From Aedoeadaptatus urinae (GTDB lineage Bacteria; Bacillota; Clostridia; Tissierellales; Peptoniphilaceae), in assembly GCF_900155585.1 (NCBI RefSeq), contig NZ_LT707417.1, forward strand, positions 372,001 through 436,000: a stretch of 64,000 bases of DNA, given 5' to 3'. Below, one piece after another: positions 8,207 through 16,054 of this stretch. Position 1 is the first letter of the stretch. Each line of letters starts with the position of its first letter. The position numbers and the translations under genes were made by a program. Under the pieces are notes generated by a model. It was not told where the DNA came from. It did no database searches and saw only the letters and a program-made list of their open reading frames with translations.

Positions 8207-9952
8207 ATGAAAAAGACAAAAATCGTGGCCACCATCGGGCCGGCCTCTTGGGACGAGGCCACGCTGCGGGAACTTTTTTCCGCCGGCGTCAATGTATGCC
8301 GCTTAAATTTTTCCCACGGCGATTATAAAAGCCACAAACAGACCATGGACCGGATCAAAAAGGTGCGGGAGGATATGAAGCTGCCCATCGCCATTATGTT
8401 GGACACCAAGGGGCCGGAGATCCGCACCGTCACCTTTAAAGGCGGCGAGGCCACCTTGCAGGAAGGGGCGTCCTTCGCCCTCTACGCCCATGAGCGGGAA
8501 GGGGACGAGGCCGGCGTCGCCATTACCTACGGCGAGCTTTACAAGGACGTGGCGCCGGGACAAATGATTTTAATGGACGACGGCCTCTTGGCCCTGGAGG
8601 TGGAAGCTGTTGAAGGCACTACCATTCACACCAAGGTCTTAAACGGCGGTCTGATCAAGGACCACAAGGGCATTAACGTGCCCGGGGCCTCCATTCAGCT
8701 GCCGGCCCTTACGGAAAAAGACGTGGCGGACATTCGTTTCGGCATCGAAGAAGGGGTGGACTTTATCGCAGCTTCTTTTATTCGCAAGAAGGACGACCTT
8801 CTCGCCATTCGCGACGTGCTGGAAAGCCACGGCGGCGAGGGCGTGAAGGTCATCGCGAAAATCGAAAACAAAGAAGGCATCGACAATATGGATGCCATCG
8901 CCTCCTTCGCCGACGGCATCATGGTGGCGAGAGGGGACATGGGCGTGGAAATCGAGACGGAGCGGGTGCCTCTGGTGCAAAAGCAGCTTATCGAACGTGC
9001 CATCGACGAGGGCATTCCCGTCATTACCGCCACGCAAATGCTGGACTCCATGATACGCAATCCCCGCCCCACCCGTGCCGAGGTGGGGGATGTGGCCAAT
9101 GCCATTATCGACGGCACCAGCGCCGTCATGCTTTCAGGAGAAACCGCCGGCGGGAAGTATCCCGTGGAGGCGGTGAAGACCATGGCCAAGGTCTGCGCCG
9201 TCACCGAGGCGGCGTTGGACTACGAGCATATTTTAAGCAGGAGCGCAAAGTTTAGGCACAACACCACCAATGTCATCGTGCGCCACGCCGTGGAAATGGC
9301 GGAGGAGCTTTCCGCCGACGCCATCGTCATCGCCACGTCCACGGGCTTCAGCTCGAGAAATCTGGCGAAGTTTCGACCGGAGATGGATACCTTCGCCGTC
9401 ACCGACGACGACCGCGTCCTCAGGCAAATGAGCCTGCAGTGGGGCGTCACCGGCGTCAAGGGCAAGAGCCGCGGCAGGGAAATTTTCGAGAGCACGGCGA
9501 AGGTGGTGAAGCGGGCCGGCTACATTAAGGAGGGGGATTTAATCGTCATGGTGGCGGGGATCCCCCAAGGCGTGGCGGGCAGCACCAATGTGGTGAAGGT
9601 CCATCAGGTGGCATCCACCTTGCACAAGGGCGTGGGCATCGTCGGTGGCCACAGGACGGCCCGGGTGCGCATCGTCACAGACGACGGCGCCTTTATGCGG
9701 GACTTTACCGACGGGGATATTATCGTGGCGAAAAGCTACGATAAAGCTCTCGCGCCCTACCTGGCCCGCTGCGGCGGTTTTATTTCCGAGGAGGAGGGGC
9801 TTACATCGCCTTCGGCCATCGCAGGCCTTTCCGTATCCAAGCCCACCATCGTCGGCTGCGCCGGCATCACCGGCGGCCTCATGCAAGGGGACGTTATCAC
9901 CATGAATGCCGACACCGGGGAAATCTTTTTGGGCAATGTGCGCACGAGGTAA
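8207..9952 (+). CDS. pyk: pyruvate kinase with C-terminal PEP-utiliser-like domain
   Basis: Converts PEP and ADP to pyruvate and ATP. The barrel carries K-I-V-A-T-I-G-P-A, N-F-S-H-G, the K-I-E-N-K-E-G active-site strand, M-V-A-R-G-D-M-G-V and the M-L-D-S-M-I helix. After about residue 475 there is the extra C-terminal domain found in Bacillus-type enzymes, resembling the phosphohistidine domain of PEP synthase. Its usual T-S-H-A-A-I motif is here T-S-P-S-A-I, so the histidine is absent. Two adjacent ATGs (8204 and 8207) are possible; the second is preferred because AGGAG lies only 2 bases before the first. The gene ends the dnaE-pfkA-pyk run. Confidence 0.95.
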   Translation: MKKTKIVATIGPASWDEATLRELFSAGVNVCRLNFSHGDYKSHKQTMDRIKKVREDMKLPIAIMLDTKGPEIRTVTFKGGEATLQEGASFALYAHEREGDEAGVAITYGELYKDVAPGQMILMDDGLLALEVEAVEGTTIHTKVLNGGLIKDHKGINVPGASIQLPALTEKDVADIRFGIEEGVDFIAASFIRKKDDLLAIRDVLESHGGEGVKVIAKIENKEGIDNMDAIASFADGIMVARGDMGVEIETERVPLVQKQLIERAIDEGIPVITATQMLDSMIRNPRPTRAEVGDVANAIIDGTSAVMLSGETAGGKYPVEAVKTMAKVCAVTEAALDYEHILSRSAKFRHNTTNVIVRHAVEMAEELSADAIVIATSTGFSSRNLAKFRPEMDTFAVTDDDRVLRQMSLQWGVTGVKGKSRGREIFESTAKVVKRAGYIKEGDLIVMVAGIPQGVAGSTNVVKVHQVASTLHKGVGIVGGHRTARVRIVTDDGAFMRDFTDGDIIVAKSYDKALAPYLARCGGFISEEEGLTSPSAIAGLSVSKPTIVGCAGITGGLMQGDVITMNADTGEIFLGNVRTR

Positions 9953-9958
9953 TTCGCC

Positions 9959-9987
9959 TTGCGTGAGAAATAGATTATGCTTATAAT
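9959..9987 (+). promoter_or_regulatory. promoter for the folT riboswitch transcript
   Basis: TTGCGT and TATAAT with a 17-base spacer lie directly after the pyk stop and about 10 bases upstream of the riboswitch. Confidence 0.75.
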
Positions 9988-9998
9988 TGTTTCGTAAG

Positions 9999-10118
9999 TA
10001 GAGTAGGCAGAAGGCGTTAAGTGTTGAGAGATGGGAAGTTGCTCTCAAACGAAGAGTGAAGAGGCTCGCTATCTTCTGTCGCATCCGCTGCTGTCCTCTT
10101 AAGCAGCTTAAGGAGGAA
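9999..10118 (+). promoter_or_regulatory. tetrahydrofolate (THF) riboswitch
   Basis: The leader carries the landmarks of the THF (folT) riboswitch class: GTAGAGTAGGCAGA followed by GGCGTTAAGTG, a hairpin GTTGAGAG/CTCTCAA-like, ACGAAG, a second hairpin and finally GCATCCGCTGCTG. The class is known to sit upstream of folate transport and synthesis genes. Downstream of the aptamer, TCCTCTTAAG at about 10094-10103 can pair with CTTAAGGAGGA at about 10107-10117, hiding the AGGAGG ribosome site of folT. This suggests translational control. The ligand assignment is from recall of the consensus, not from a covariance search. Confidence 0.85.
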
Positions 10119-10120
10119 AA

Positions 10121-10633
10121 ATGAAACAATTAAATACGAAGAAACTGGCCTTTTTGGCGGTGATGGTGGCGCTTCAAATCGTCTTTACCCGCACCTTGGG
10201 AATCGATTTGGGCAATGTGCAAAGGATCAGCTTTTCCTTTATTCCCGTCACTTTGGCATCGGCGGTGGCAGGGCCCATCCCCTCGGGGATCGCGGCGGCT
10301 GTAGCCGACATTATCGGGTTCTTTACCAAGCCTACGGGCCCTTATTTTCCGGGATTTACTTTTAATGCCTTTTTAGGCGCCGTGATCTACGGCTTCTTCT
10401 ACTACAAGAAGGAATTGACCTTAAAGCGCATCGTCCTGGCCAATGTGGTGGCCACGGTGGTGGTCAATATTTGCCTGGGCACCGTGTGGGTGCACATGCT
10501 GACGGGCAGCCCCTACGGCCCGCTGTTTACGGCAAAGCTTCCCTTCCAAGGCCTGATGCTGGTCATTAAAATCGTGGTGCAAGCCTTGATTTTAAAACGG
10601 CTGACCAACGAAGCCGTCCGGCTCTTTCGTTAA
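10121..10633 (+). CDS. folT: ECF transporter S component, folate type (FolT)
   Basis: Integral-membrane substrate-binding (S) subunit of an energy-coupling factor transporter, 170 residues with about six hydrophobic segments. The N terminus K-L-A-F-L-A-V-M-V-A-L-Q-I-V and the segment R-I-S-F-S-F-I-P-V are typical of the FolT family, and the THF riboswitch just upstream supports folate as substrate. It has no ATPase or EcfT of its own; the shared module ecfA1-ecfA2-ecfT at about 34-36 kb would energise it. It is a single-gene transcript ending at a strong terminator. Confidence 0.9.
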   Translation: MKQLNTKKLAFLAVMVALQIVFTRTLGIDLGNVQRISFSFIPVTLASAVAGPIPSGIAAAVADIIGFFTKPTGPYFPGFTFNAFLGAVIYGFFYYKKELTLKRIVLANVVATVVVNICLGTVWVHMLTGSPYGPLFTAKLPFQGLMLVIKIVVQALILKRLTNEAVRLFR

Positions 10634-10640
10634 ATAAAAT

Positions 10641-10674
10641 CGCCTCCCTGAGCTTCCCTCGGGAGGCGTTTTTT
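10641..10674 (+). terminator. intrinsic terminator after folT
   Basis: Stem CGCCTCCC/GGGAGGCG with a loop of about 11 bases and a following T run. Confidence 0.92.
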
Positions 10675-10752
10675 ATTGCCTCAAAAGTATGATAAAATGG
10701 TGTACTGTTAAGTCGTTATCGCCGGTATCGGCATAGAAATAGAGGAGGCACC

Positions 10753-11550
10753 ATGTCCAATGTCGCCGTTGCATTTGTAAGTACCGCCCTGGCCGGTCTC
10801 GCCACCATGCTCGGTGCGCTGATCGTATTTTTATCCAAGTCCGACAACAAAAAATTTCTCTCGGCGGCTCTGGGCTTTTCCGCCGGCGTCATGATTTTTA
10901 TTTCCTTTATGGAAATGATGCCCATGGCCCAAGAAAATTTTCTGAAGACCATGTCCGACGCCAAGGCCCAATGGATGGCGCTGGCATCCTTCTTCGGCTC
11001 CATGGCGATCTTCGGCCTGATCTCCCACCTGGTGCCCGAAGCCGACGAGCCCCACGACATAAAGACCAACGGGGAAATGATGGAAGAGAAGAGCAAGGAG
11101 CAGGCTCTGGAGCAAGTGGGGCTGAAGAGCGCCTTGGCCATCGGAATCCACAACTTTCCCGAGGGGATGGTCACCTTTATGACCAGTCTTCTGGACCCGG
11201 CCATGGGCATCTCCATCGCCGTGGCCATCGCCATGCACAATATTCCCGAGGGCATTGGCGTGGCGGCTCCTATTTACTTCGCCACGAAAGACAAGAAGCG
11301 GGCCCTGTGGCTCACCTTTTTAAGCGGCGTGTCCGAGCCCATCGGCGCCATTTTGGCCTATCTCTTGCTTCGTCCCTTCCTGACGCCCACCCTGTTCGGC
11401 GTGGTCTTCGGCGCCATATCAGGAATCATGGTGCTGATCTCCTTCGACGAGCTCTTGCCCGCCTCCCGGGCCTACGGCGAGACCCACCTGTCCCTTCTGG
11501 GCCTTATCTTCGGCATGATGGTCATGGGAGCGAGCTTAGTCGTTTTATAA
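10753..11550 (+). CDS. ZIP-family divalent metal transporter
   Basis: Polytopic membrane protein of 265 residues in the ZIP (ZupT-like) family, which imports zinc and other divalent metals. The two metal-binding helices are visible as H-N-F-P-E-G-M near residue 133 and H-N-I-P-E-G-I-G-V near 162. A hydrophilic, charged loop (about residues 95-115) separates the first three helices from the rest. The start follows AGAGGAGG. It appears to be a single-gene unit lying between a terminator and the promoter of the lysine riboswitch. Which metal it carries cannot be read from the sequence. Confidence 0.92.
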   Translation: MSNVAVAFVSTALAGLATMLGALIVFLSKSDNKKFLSAALGFSAGVMIFISFMEMMPMAQENFLKTMSDAKAQWMALASFFGSMAIFGLISHLVPEADEPHDIKTNGEMMEEKSKEQALEQVGLKSALAIGIHNFPEGMVTFMTSLLDPAMGISIAVAIAMHNIPEGIGVAAPIYFATKDKKRALWLTFLSGVSEPIGAILAYLLLRPFLTPTLFGVVFGAISGIMVLISFDELLPASRAYGETHLSLLGLIFGMMVMGASLVVL

Positions 11551-11568
11551 AAAATTTAAATCTTTTCC

Positions 11569-11596
11569 TTGACATTTTATATCGGTCTGCTATACT
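11569..11596 (+). promoter_or_regulatory. promoter for the lysine riboswitch transcript
   Basis: TTGACA, a 16-base spacer and TATACT with an upstream TG (extended -10). Near-consensus, about 25 bases before the riboswitch. Confidence 0.85.
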
Positions 11597-11620
11597 CATA
11601 TTCAACAATCGAATCCACAT

Positions 11621-11780
11621 GATAGAGGCGCACTTCACATCAGTAACGGAAATCCCCGGTCAATGGATGTCCGCGAAAGGGTGCGGTGCCGAGGGTCGGA
11701 TGCTTGTGTCCACGGGTATCCTTCACCGGGACGTCGGAGAATATCCTGCGTACTGTCGTTCTACGGAACGGAGAGCTATC
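11621..11780 (+). promoter_or_regulatory. lysine riboswitch (L box)
   Basis: Closing helix GATAG (11621-11625) with CTATC (11776-11780), then the class landmarks GATAGAGGCGC, ACATCAGTAACGG, GCGAAAGGGTGC followed by GCCGAGG, ACTGTCGTTC and GGAGAGCTATC. These are the core motifs of the L box, which binds lysine and represses lysine synthesis or import genes. An intrinsic terminator follows 35 bases later, indicating transcriptional control of the transporter downstream. Confidence 0.92.
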
Positions 11781-11815
11781 GTGCCTTTTGTGTTTTTATT
11801 TTCGTATGAAAAAAC

Positions 11816-11846
11816 AAGAGTCATGATAGTATCATGGCTCTTTTTT
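11816..11846 (+). terminator. riboswitch-controlled terminator
   Basis: Stem GAGTCATGAT/ATCATGGCTC followed by TTTTTT, between the lysine riboswitch and the transporter start. It is the expected expression platform, formed when lysine is bound. Confidence 0.88.
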
Positions 11847-11874
11847 CGATTTAAAAACAAGAAAGGAAGATTCT

Positions 11875-13488
11875 ATGAACAATCAACGCAATCTGATCAT
11901 CGCATTAATCCTCGGCATCGTCGCCATCGGCGGCAGCTTTGCCGTAGCGGCATCGGGCATGACCACCGAGGCTACAGCCTGGTCCCTTCTTCCGCCTATC
12001 GTAGCCATTACACTGGCTTTGATCACCAAGGAAGTGTTCCCCTCTCTCTTTACGGGGATTTTCGTCGGCGCGGTCTTAGCCGGCGGCGGCTCCTTTACTA
12101 CCACCATGGACCACGTCATTAACGACGGCCTTATCAACGCCGTCTCCGGCACGGCGGGGATTTTCCTCTTCCTCGTCCTTTTGGGCATGCTCGTCGCCCT
12201 CATCAATCGCAGCGGCGGCACCAAGGCCTTCGGCGAGTGGGCGTCCCAGCACATTACATCAAGACGGGGCGCGCAAACGGCGGCCTTCTTCCTCGGCATT
12301 TTAATTTTCATCGACGATTACTTTAACTGCCTTACCGTGGGCAGCGTCATGCGACCGGTCACCGACCGCTTCAAGATCTCCCACGCCAAGTTGGCCTACA
12401 TCATCGACGCCACGGCGGCACCGATCTGTATGATCGCCCCCATATCCTCCTGGGCGGCAGCCGTGTCGGGTTATGCGGAAGGCACGGGCATGAGCGGCAT
12501 CACCATGTTCGTCCGTGCCATACCCTATAACTTTTACTCTCTTCTGACCCTGGCCTTCGTCATCGTCTTAATCTGGAGACGGGACGATTACGGCCCCATG
12601 CTTCGCTACGAAGAATCGGTTCTTCAGGGAGAAGACATTTCCGCATTGGAACAAGAAGTGCACACCGTGGAAACCTCGGATCGCGCCAGCCTCTTTGACC
12701 TGGTGATCCCCATTATCTTCCTTATCGTCACATCGGTCATGGCCCTGATTTACGTCGGCGGCTTTTTCGACCCCGCCTCGGGCTTTGCCGGCGACTTCGT
12801 CGGCGCCTTCGGCAACACCGATGCCACCGTGGCTCTTCCCTGGGGCGCCACCATTACTTTGTTCTTTACCATTACCTATTTGATGATCCGCCGCGTCATC
12901 AGCTTCAACACATCCATGAACTGCTTGACGGAAGGATTTAACTCCATGGTGGCCGCCATTATGATCTTAACCATGGCGACGGCATTGAAGAATATTTCCA
13001 ACGATCTTTTAGGCAGCGCCGAATTCGTCGGCAATTCCATGAGCAATGTAGCCGGCGGCTTGCAAATGTTCCTTCCCGTAGTTATCTTTATCGTGGCATC
13101 CCTCTTGGCATTTGCCACCGGCACCAGCTGGGGCACCTTCGGGATTCTGATCCCCATCGTGGTCAGCATGTTCAGCGTGGAAGATCATCTCTTTTTCATC
13201 GGCCTCAGTGCCTGCCTGGCAGGCGCCGTCTGCGGCGATCACTGCTCGCCCATTAGCGACACCACCATTATGTCCTCGGCGGGGGCCCAATGCAATCACG
13301 TCATCCACGTATCCACCCAACTGCCCTACGCCCTAACCGTGGCAGGGGTGAGTGCCGTCTGCTACATCGTGGCGGGCTTCATCCAAGATCCCTACGTTCC
13401 CCTTATCGTCGGCGTGCTTTTGATCGTCGGCATCCTGAGCTTTGTGGGACGCCACAACAAACACCCGGAACTGAGAAAGCAACTGTAA
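11875..13488 (+). CDS. lysW: NhaC-family transporter, predicted lysine transporter
   Basis: Membrane protein of 537 residues with about 11-12 hydrophobic segments, of the Na+/H+ antiporter NhaC family. Conserved features include I-D-D-Y-F-N near residue 143, the G-T-S-W-G-T-F-G-I helix near 420 and C-G-D-H-C-S-P-I-S-D-T-T near 452. Members of this family placed behind lysine riboswitches have been predicted to be lysine transporters (LysW); the riboswitch here supports that rather than a housekeeping antiporter role. Single gene with its own promoter, riboswitch and terminator. Substrate is inferred from regulation only. Confidence 0.88.
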   Translation: MNNQRNLIIALILGIVAIGGSFAVAASGMTTEATAWSLLPPIVAITLALITKEVFPSLFTGIFVGAVLAGGGSFTTTMDHVINDGLINAVSGTAGIFLFLVLLGMLVALINRSGGTKAFGEWASQHITSRRGAQTAAFFLGILIFIDDYFNCLTVGSVMRPVTDRFKISHAKLAYIIDATAAPICMIAPISSWAAAVSGYAEGTGMSGITMFVRAIPYNFYSLLTLAFVIVLIWRRDDYGPMLRYEESVLQGEDISALEQEVHTVETSDRASLFDLVIPIIFLIVTSVMALIYVGGFFDPASGFAGDFVGAFGNTDATVALPWGATITLFFTITYLMIRRVISFNTSMNCLTEGFNSMVAAIMILTMATALKNISNDLLGSAEFVGNSMSNVAGGLQMFLPVVIFIVASLLAFATGTSWGTFGILIPIVVSMFSVEDHLFFIGLSACLAGAVCGDHCSPISDTTIMSSAGAQCNHVIHVSTQLPYALTVAGVSAVCYIVAGFIQDPYVPLIVGVLLIVGILSFVGRHNKHPELRKQL

Positions 13489-13494
13489 ACAAAT

Positions 13495-13520
13495 GGCGAG
13501 GCTTCGGCTTCGCCTTTTTT
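13495..13520 (+). terminator. intrinsic terminator after the NhaC-family gene
   Basis: Eight-pair stem GGCGAGGC/GCTTCGCC with a TTCG tetraloop and six T. Confidence 0.92.
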
Positions 13521-13618
13521 AATGGAGAAATTTCGAAAAGCGAAGAGAAGTCGAAGATTTTTACCGACCCTTTATAATTTGCCGCCAATCCCATATAATG
13601 AAAGTTCAGGAGGTGGGT

Positions 13619-13984
13619 ATGGACGATCGATTTGACGAAATGGCGTCGATTTTAGACGACCTGGTGGACGAGCTGCCACGGGAATATTTTCGCGGCTTAA
13701 ACGGCGGCGTGATTTTTTCCAGAGATGAAATGCACGACGAGACCTATCCGGAGCTGTACGTCATGGGCCACTATAAATCCGAGCCCATGGGCAAGAGCAT
13801 CGTCTTGTACTACGGCTCCTTTATGGCCCTGTACAGCTATTATTCTCACGAGGAAATCACGGAGCAATTAAAGGACACCCTTTACCACGAGCTTACCCAC
13901 CATTTAGAAACCTTGGCCGGCGAAAACGACCTGGTCCTGGAGGATCTGGCTTTTATGGAACGGCACAGGAGGGAACATGAATAA
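13619..13984 (+). CDS. small zincin-like metallopeptidase family protein
   Basis: Short protein (121 residues from this start) of the zincin-like metallopeptidase family found as a small cytosolic protein in many Bacillota and actinobacteria. The zinc motif H-E-L-T-H is at about residues 90-94 in Y-H-E-L-T-H-H-L-E-T. An upstream in-frame ATG at 13598 overlaps a TATAAT (13594-13599) and lacks a ribosome site; the ATG at 13619 follows AGGAGGTG at ideal spacing and is preferred. Its end overlaps the J-domain gene by 8 bases. Substrate unknown. Confidence 0.85.
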   Translation: MDDRFDEMASILDDLVDELPREYFRGLNGGVIFSRDEMHDETYPELYVMGHYKSEPMGKSIVLYYGSFMALYSYYSHEEITEQLKDTLYHELTHHLETLAGENDLVLEDLAFMERHRREHE

Positions 13985-14768
13985 ATTTTACGGCAACCTT
14001 TTTAAATACGTGGGCACGGCCATCGACTACGTGCTGGAATTTTTTATCGGGCTGTTCAGTCTATTGACGGAGCTGTCCCGCTCCTTTCGCAGCCTGCTTT
14101 TGTCGGTATTATTTTTCGGGGGCTGCCTTTTCTTCTTTATCTTTTTAATTCCCATGAGCTATTCCTCCCGAGGGGGGATGCCCTGGGGGAGCATCGTGCT
14201 TTTGATTTTAATTTTCCCCGTCATCGGCTCCTTTGCCGTAAGCCGGCTCAAGTACCTGCAGTACATGGCGACGGAATATTTTTACGAGCGGGCGGACTAC
14301 TACCTTTTGGGAAAAGACGTGACCTATGAAACCATGGGGGACTACGGCAGACGCTACGAACGAAAAATCGAAGCGGAGCGCCGCCGTCAACAGGAAGAGC
14401 GGGCTCGCATGGAGGAGGAAATGTTTCGCCGCCAGTTCGAGGCCTTCTTTAATCAGGGCAATTTCGGCGGCTATAATCAGGGAAGCTACGGCGATTTCGG
14501 CGGCGGCAATAATCAGGAAAGCTACGGCGCCTACGACGGGGGCTTTAAGGAAAAATACGAAGCCGCCGTGCACCGCTTAGGCGTCGACGTGAATGCCGAC
14601 AAGTACGAAATTCGCCTGGCTTATAAAAAGCTCGCCAAAAAATATCACCCGGACCTGAATCCCGAGGAAGACACGACGAAGCTTTTTCAGGAAATCAATG
14701 CGGCCAACGACTTTTTAAACGACGAAAACATCGCCCGTTACAAATCCATGTACGGCAAGAAACAGTAG
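13977..14768 (+). CDS. membrane-anchored J-domain (DnaJ-like) protein
   Basis: 263 residues. Two hydrophobic segments (about 38-60 and 65-85) are followed by a charged helical region rich in Arg/Glu, a Gly/Asn/Tyr-rich linker (about 158-190) and a C-terminal J domain from about 195. The J domain carries the Hsp70-stimulating H-P-D tripeptide at 224-226 in K-Y-H-P-D-L-N. There is no zinc-finger or client-binding domain, so this is a type III J protein that would recruit DnaK to the membrane. It is translationally coupled to the upstream metallopeptidase. Confidence 0.85.
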   Translation: MNKFYGNLFKYVGTAIDYVLEFFIGLFSLLTELSRSFRSLLLSVLFFGGCLFFFIFLIPMSYSSRGGMPWGSIVLLILIFPVIGSFAVSRLKYLQYMATEYFYERADYYLLGKDVTYETMGDYGRRYERKIEAERRRQQEERARMEEEMFRRQFEAFFNQGNFGGYNQGSYGDFGGGNNQESYGAYDGGFKEKYEAAVHRLGVDVNADKYEIRLAYKKLAKKYHPDLNPEEDTTKLFQEINAANDFLNDENIARYKSMYGKKQ

Positions 14769-14776
14769 GAGGGGAC

Positions 14777-16000
14777 ATGAGAGTATTACACACCTTGGCG
14801 CAGCTGCCCACACGAACGGGAAGCGGCATCTATTATTCGAATCTGGTCAACGGACTGGAGAAGAAGGGAGTGGAAAACGCCTTGGTCTACGGCACTCAAT
14901 CGCCCTACCATTTCGATTTTCACCAAAAGCAATACCCGGTTGCCTTTAACACCGACGACGTGCCCTTTCCCATCGCCGGCATGAGCGACGAAATGCCCTA
15001 CGACAACACGGTCTATTCCCAAATGGATGCGAGGAAAGTGGAAATCTGGCGCCGGGCCTTTCGCAAGCGGCTGGAGGCGGCCAAGGAGGAGTTTAAGCCG
15101 GATCTGATCATCGCTCACCACCTGTGGTATCTGACGGACATGGTGCTGGAAATTTTCGAGGACGTGCCCGTCATCGGCGTCTGCCACGGCACGGATCTGC
15201 GTCAGGGCGAAAAGCACGAGGATTTACTGGAAGCCTACACGAGTAATATGGACAAGCTGCGCCACGTCTTCGCCCTTTCGAAAAAAGACAAGGCCGCCAT
15301 CGCCAGGATGTTTGCCATCGACGAATCCAAGATCACGGTCATGGGCGGCGGCTACAACGAAGCCGTCTTTAACGATCAGGGCATTTGGCGCCACGACGAC
15401 CGCATCAAAATCATTTACGCCGGCAAGCTGTCCCGGGCCAAGGGCGTCTACGAGCTGGCCAAGGCCTATCCCAATTTGAAGCGGAAGTATCCCGAGGTGG
15501 ACATGGAGCTTATCGGCGAAGAGAGCCTGGACCGCAAGGACCGCATCTTCGAATGTGCCCACTACAAGGAAGGCTTTAAGATTCACAATGTCATCGACCA
15601 AAAGGCCCTGGGCGCCCACATGAAGACCTGCGATATCTTCGTGTTGCCCAGCTATTACGAGGGCCTGGGCCTCATCGCCATCGAAGCCTTGGCTTGCCGC
15701 ATGCGCTTGGTGACATCGGAGCTCGACGGTTTGATGGAGCTCTTAGGCGACGAGGTTTTGGCAAGTGACGTGGTGGAAGTGGTAAAGCTGCCACAGCTTT
15801 ATAACACGGATCAGCCCCACAAACTGGAAATCGACGACTACGTTCAGGGCCTGGAGGCGGCGCTGGAAAAACAAGTGCTGGCGGTGAGAGAAGACAGAGC
15901 GTTTCCCGATGCTGTCTACGAACAAATCAAGCGCTTTGCCTGGAGCGAAATCATCGAATCGGAATACCGCGTCATGCTGGATGTGATGAAAGAGAAATAA
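14777..16000 (+). CDS. glycosyltransferase family 4-like protein
   Basis: 407-residue GT-B fold glycosyltransferase of the GT4 type. The N-terminal domain begins R-V-L-H-T-L-A-Q; the C-terminal domain has I-I-Y-A-G-K-L-S-R-A-K-G-V and the nucleotide-sugar motif E-G-L-G-L-I-A-I-E (Glu295 and Glu303, E-x7-E). No signal peptide or membrane segment is visible. It follows the J-domain gene by 8 bases with AGGAGGGG, so it belongs to the same transcript. Donor, acceptor and pathway cannot be inferred because there are no other sugar genes near it. Confidence 0.85.
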   Translation: MRVLHTLAQLPTRTGSGIYYSNLVNGLEKKGVENALVYGTQSPYHFDFHQKQYPVAFNTDDVPFPIAGMSDEMPYDNTVYSQMDARKVEIWRRAFRKRLEAAKEEFKPDLIIAHHLWYLTDMVLEIFEDVPVIGVCHGTDLRQGEKHEDLLEAYTSNMDKLRHVFALSKKDKAAIARMFAIDESKITVMGGGYNEAVFNDQGIWRHDDRIKIIYAGKLSRAKGVYELAKAYPNLKRKYPEVDMELIGEESLDRKDRIFECAHYKEGFKIHNVIDQKALGAHMKTCDIFVLPSYYEGLGLIAIEALACRMRLVTSELDGLMELLGDEVLASDVVEVVKLPQLYNTDQPHKLEIDDYVQGLEAALEKQVLAVREDRAFPDAVYEQIKRFAWSEIIESEYRVMLDVMKEK

Positions 16001-16001
16001 A

Positions 16002-16022
16002 GAGCCGCGGGGCTCTTTTTTC
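16002..16022 (+). terminator. intrinsic terminator after the glycosyltransferase gene
   Basis: Short stem AGAGCC/GGCTCT with a CGCG-like loop and a T run. Confidence 0.8.
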
Positions 16023-16028
16023 GTGGCA

Positions 16029-16052
16029 ATAAAAAAAGCCCCGCGGGGCTTC
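16029..16052 (-). terminator. intrinsic terminator after nadK (minus strand)
   Basis: Read on the minus strand, AAGCCCC/GGGGCTT is followed by seven T, directly after the nadK stop. It faces the plus-strand terminator of the glycosyltransferase gene, so the convergent genes are insulated from each other. Confidence 0.88.
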
Positions 16053-16054
16053 CT

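Noticed and set aside
10971-12122. A 383-codon open frame across the ZIP gene end, the lysine riboswitch and the start of the NhaC-family gene
   Set aside because: It runs out of frame through two clear genes and a riboswitch and has no family resemblance; it is an effect of GC-rich codon use.
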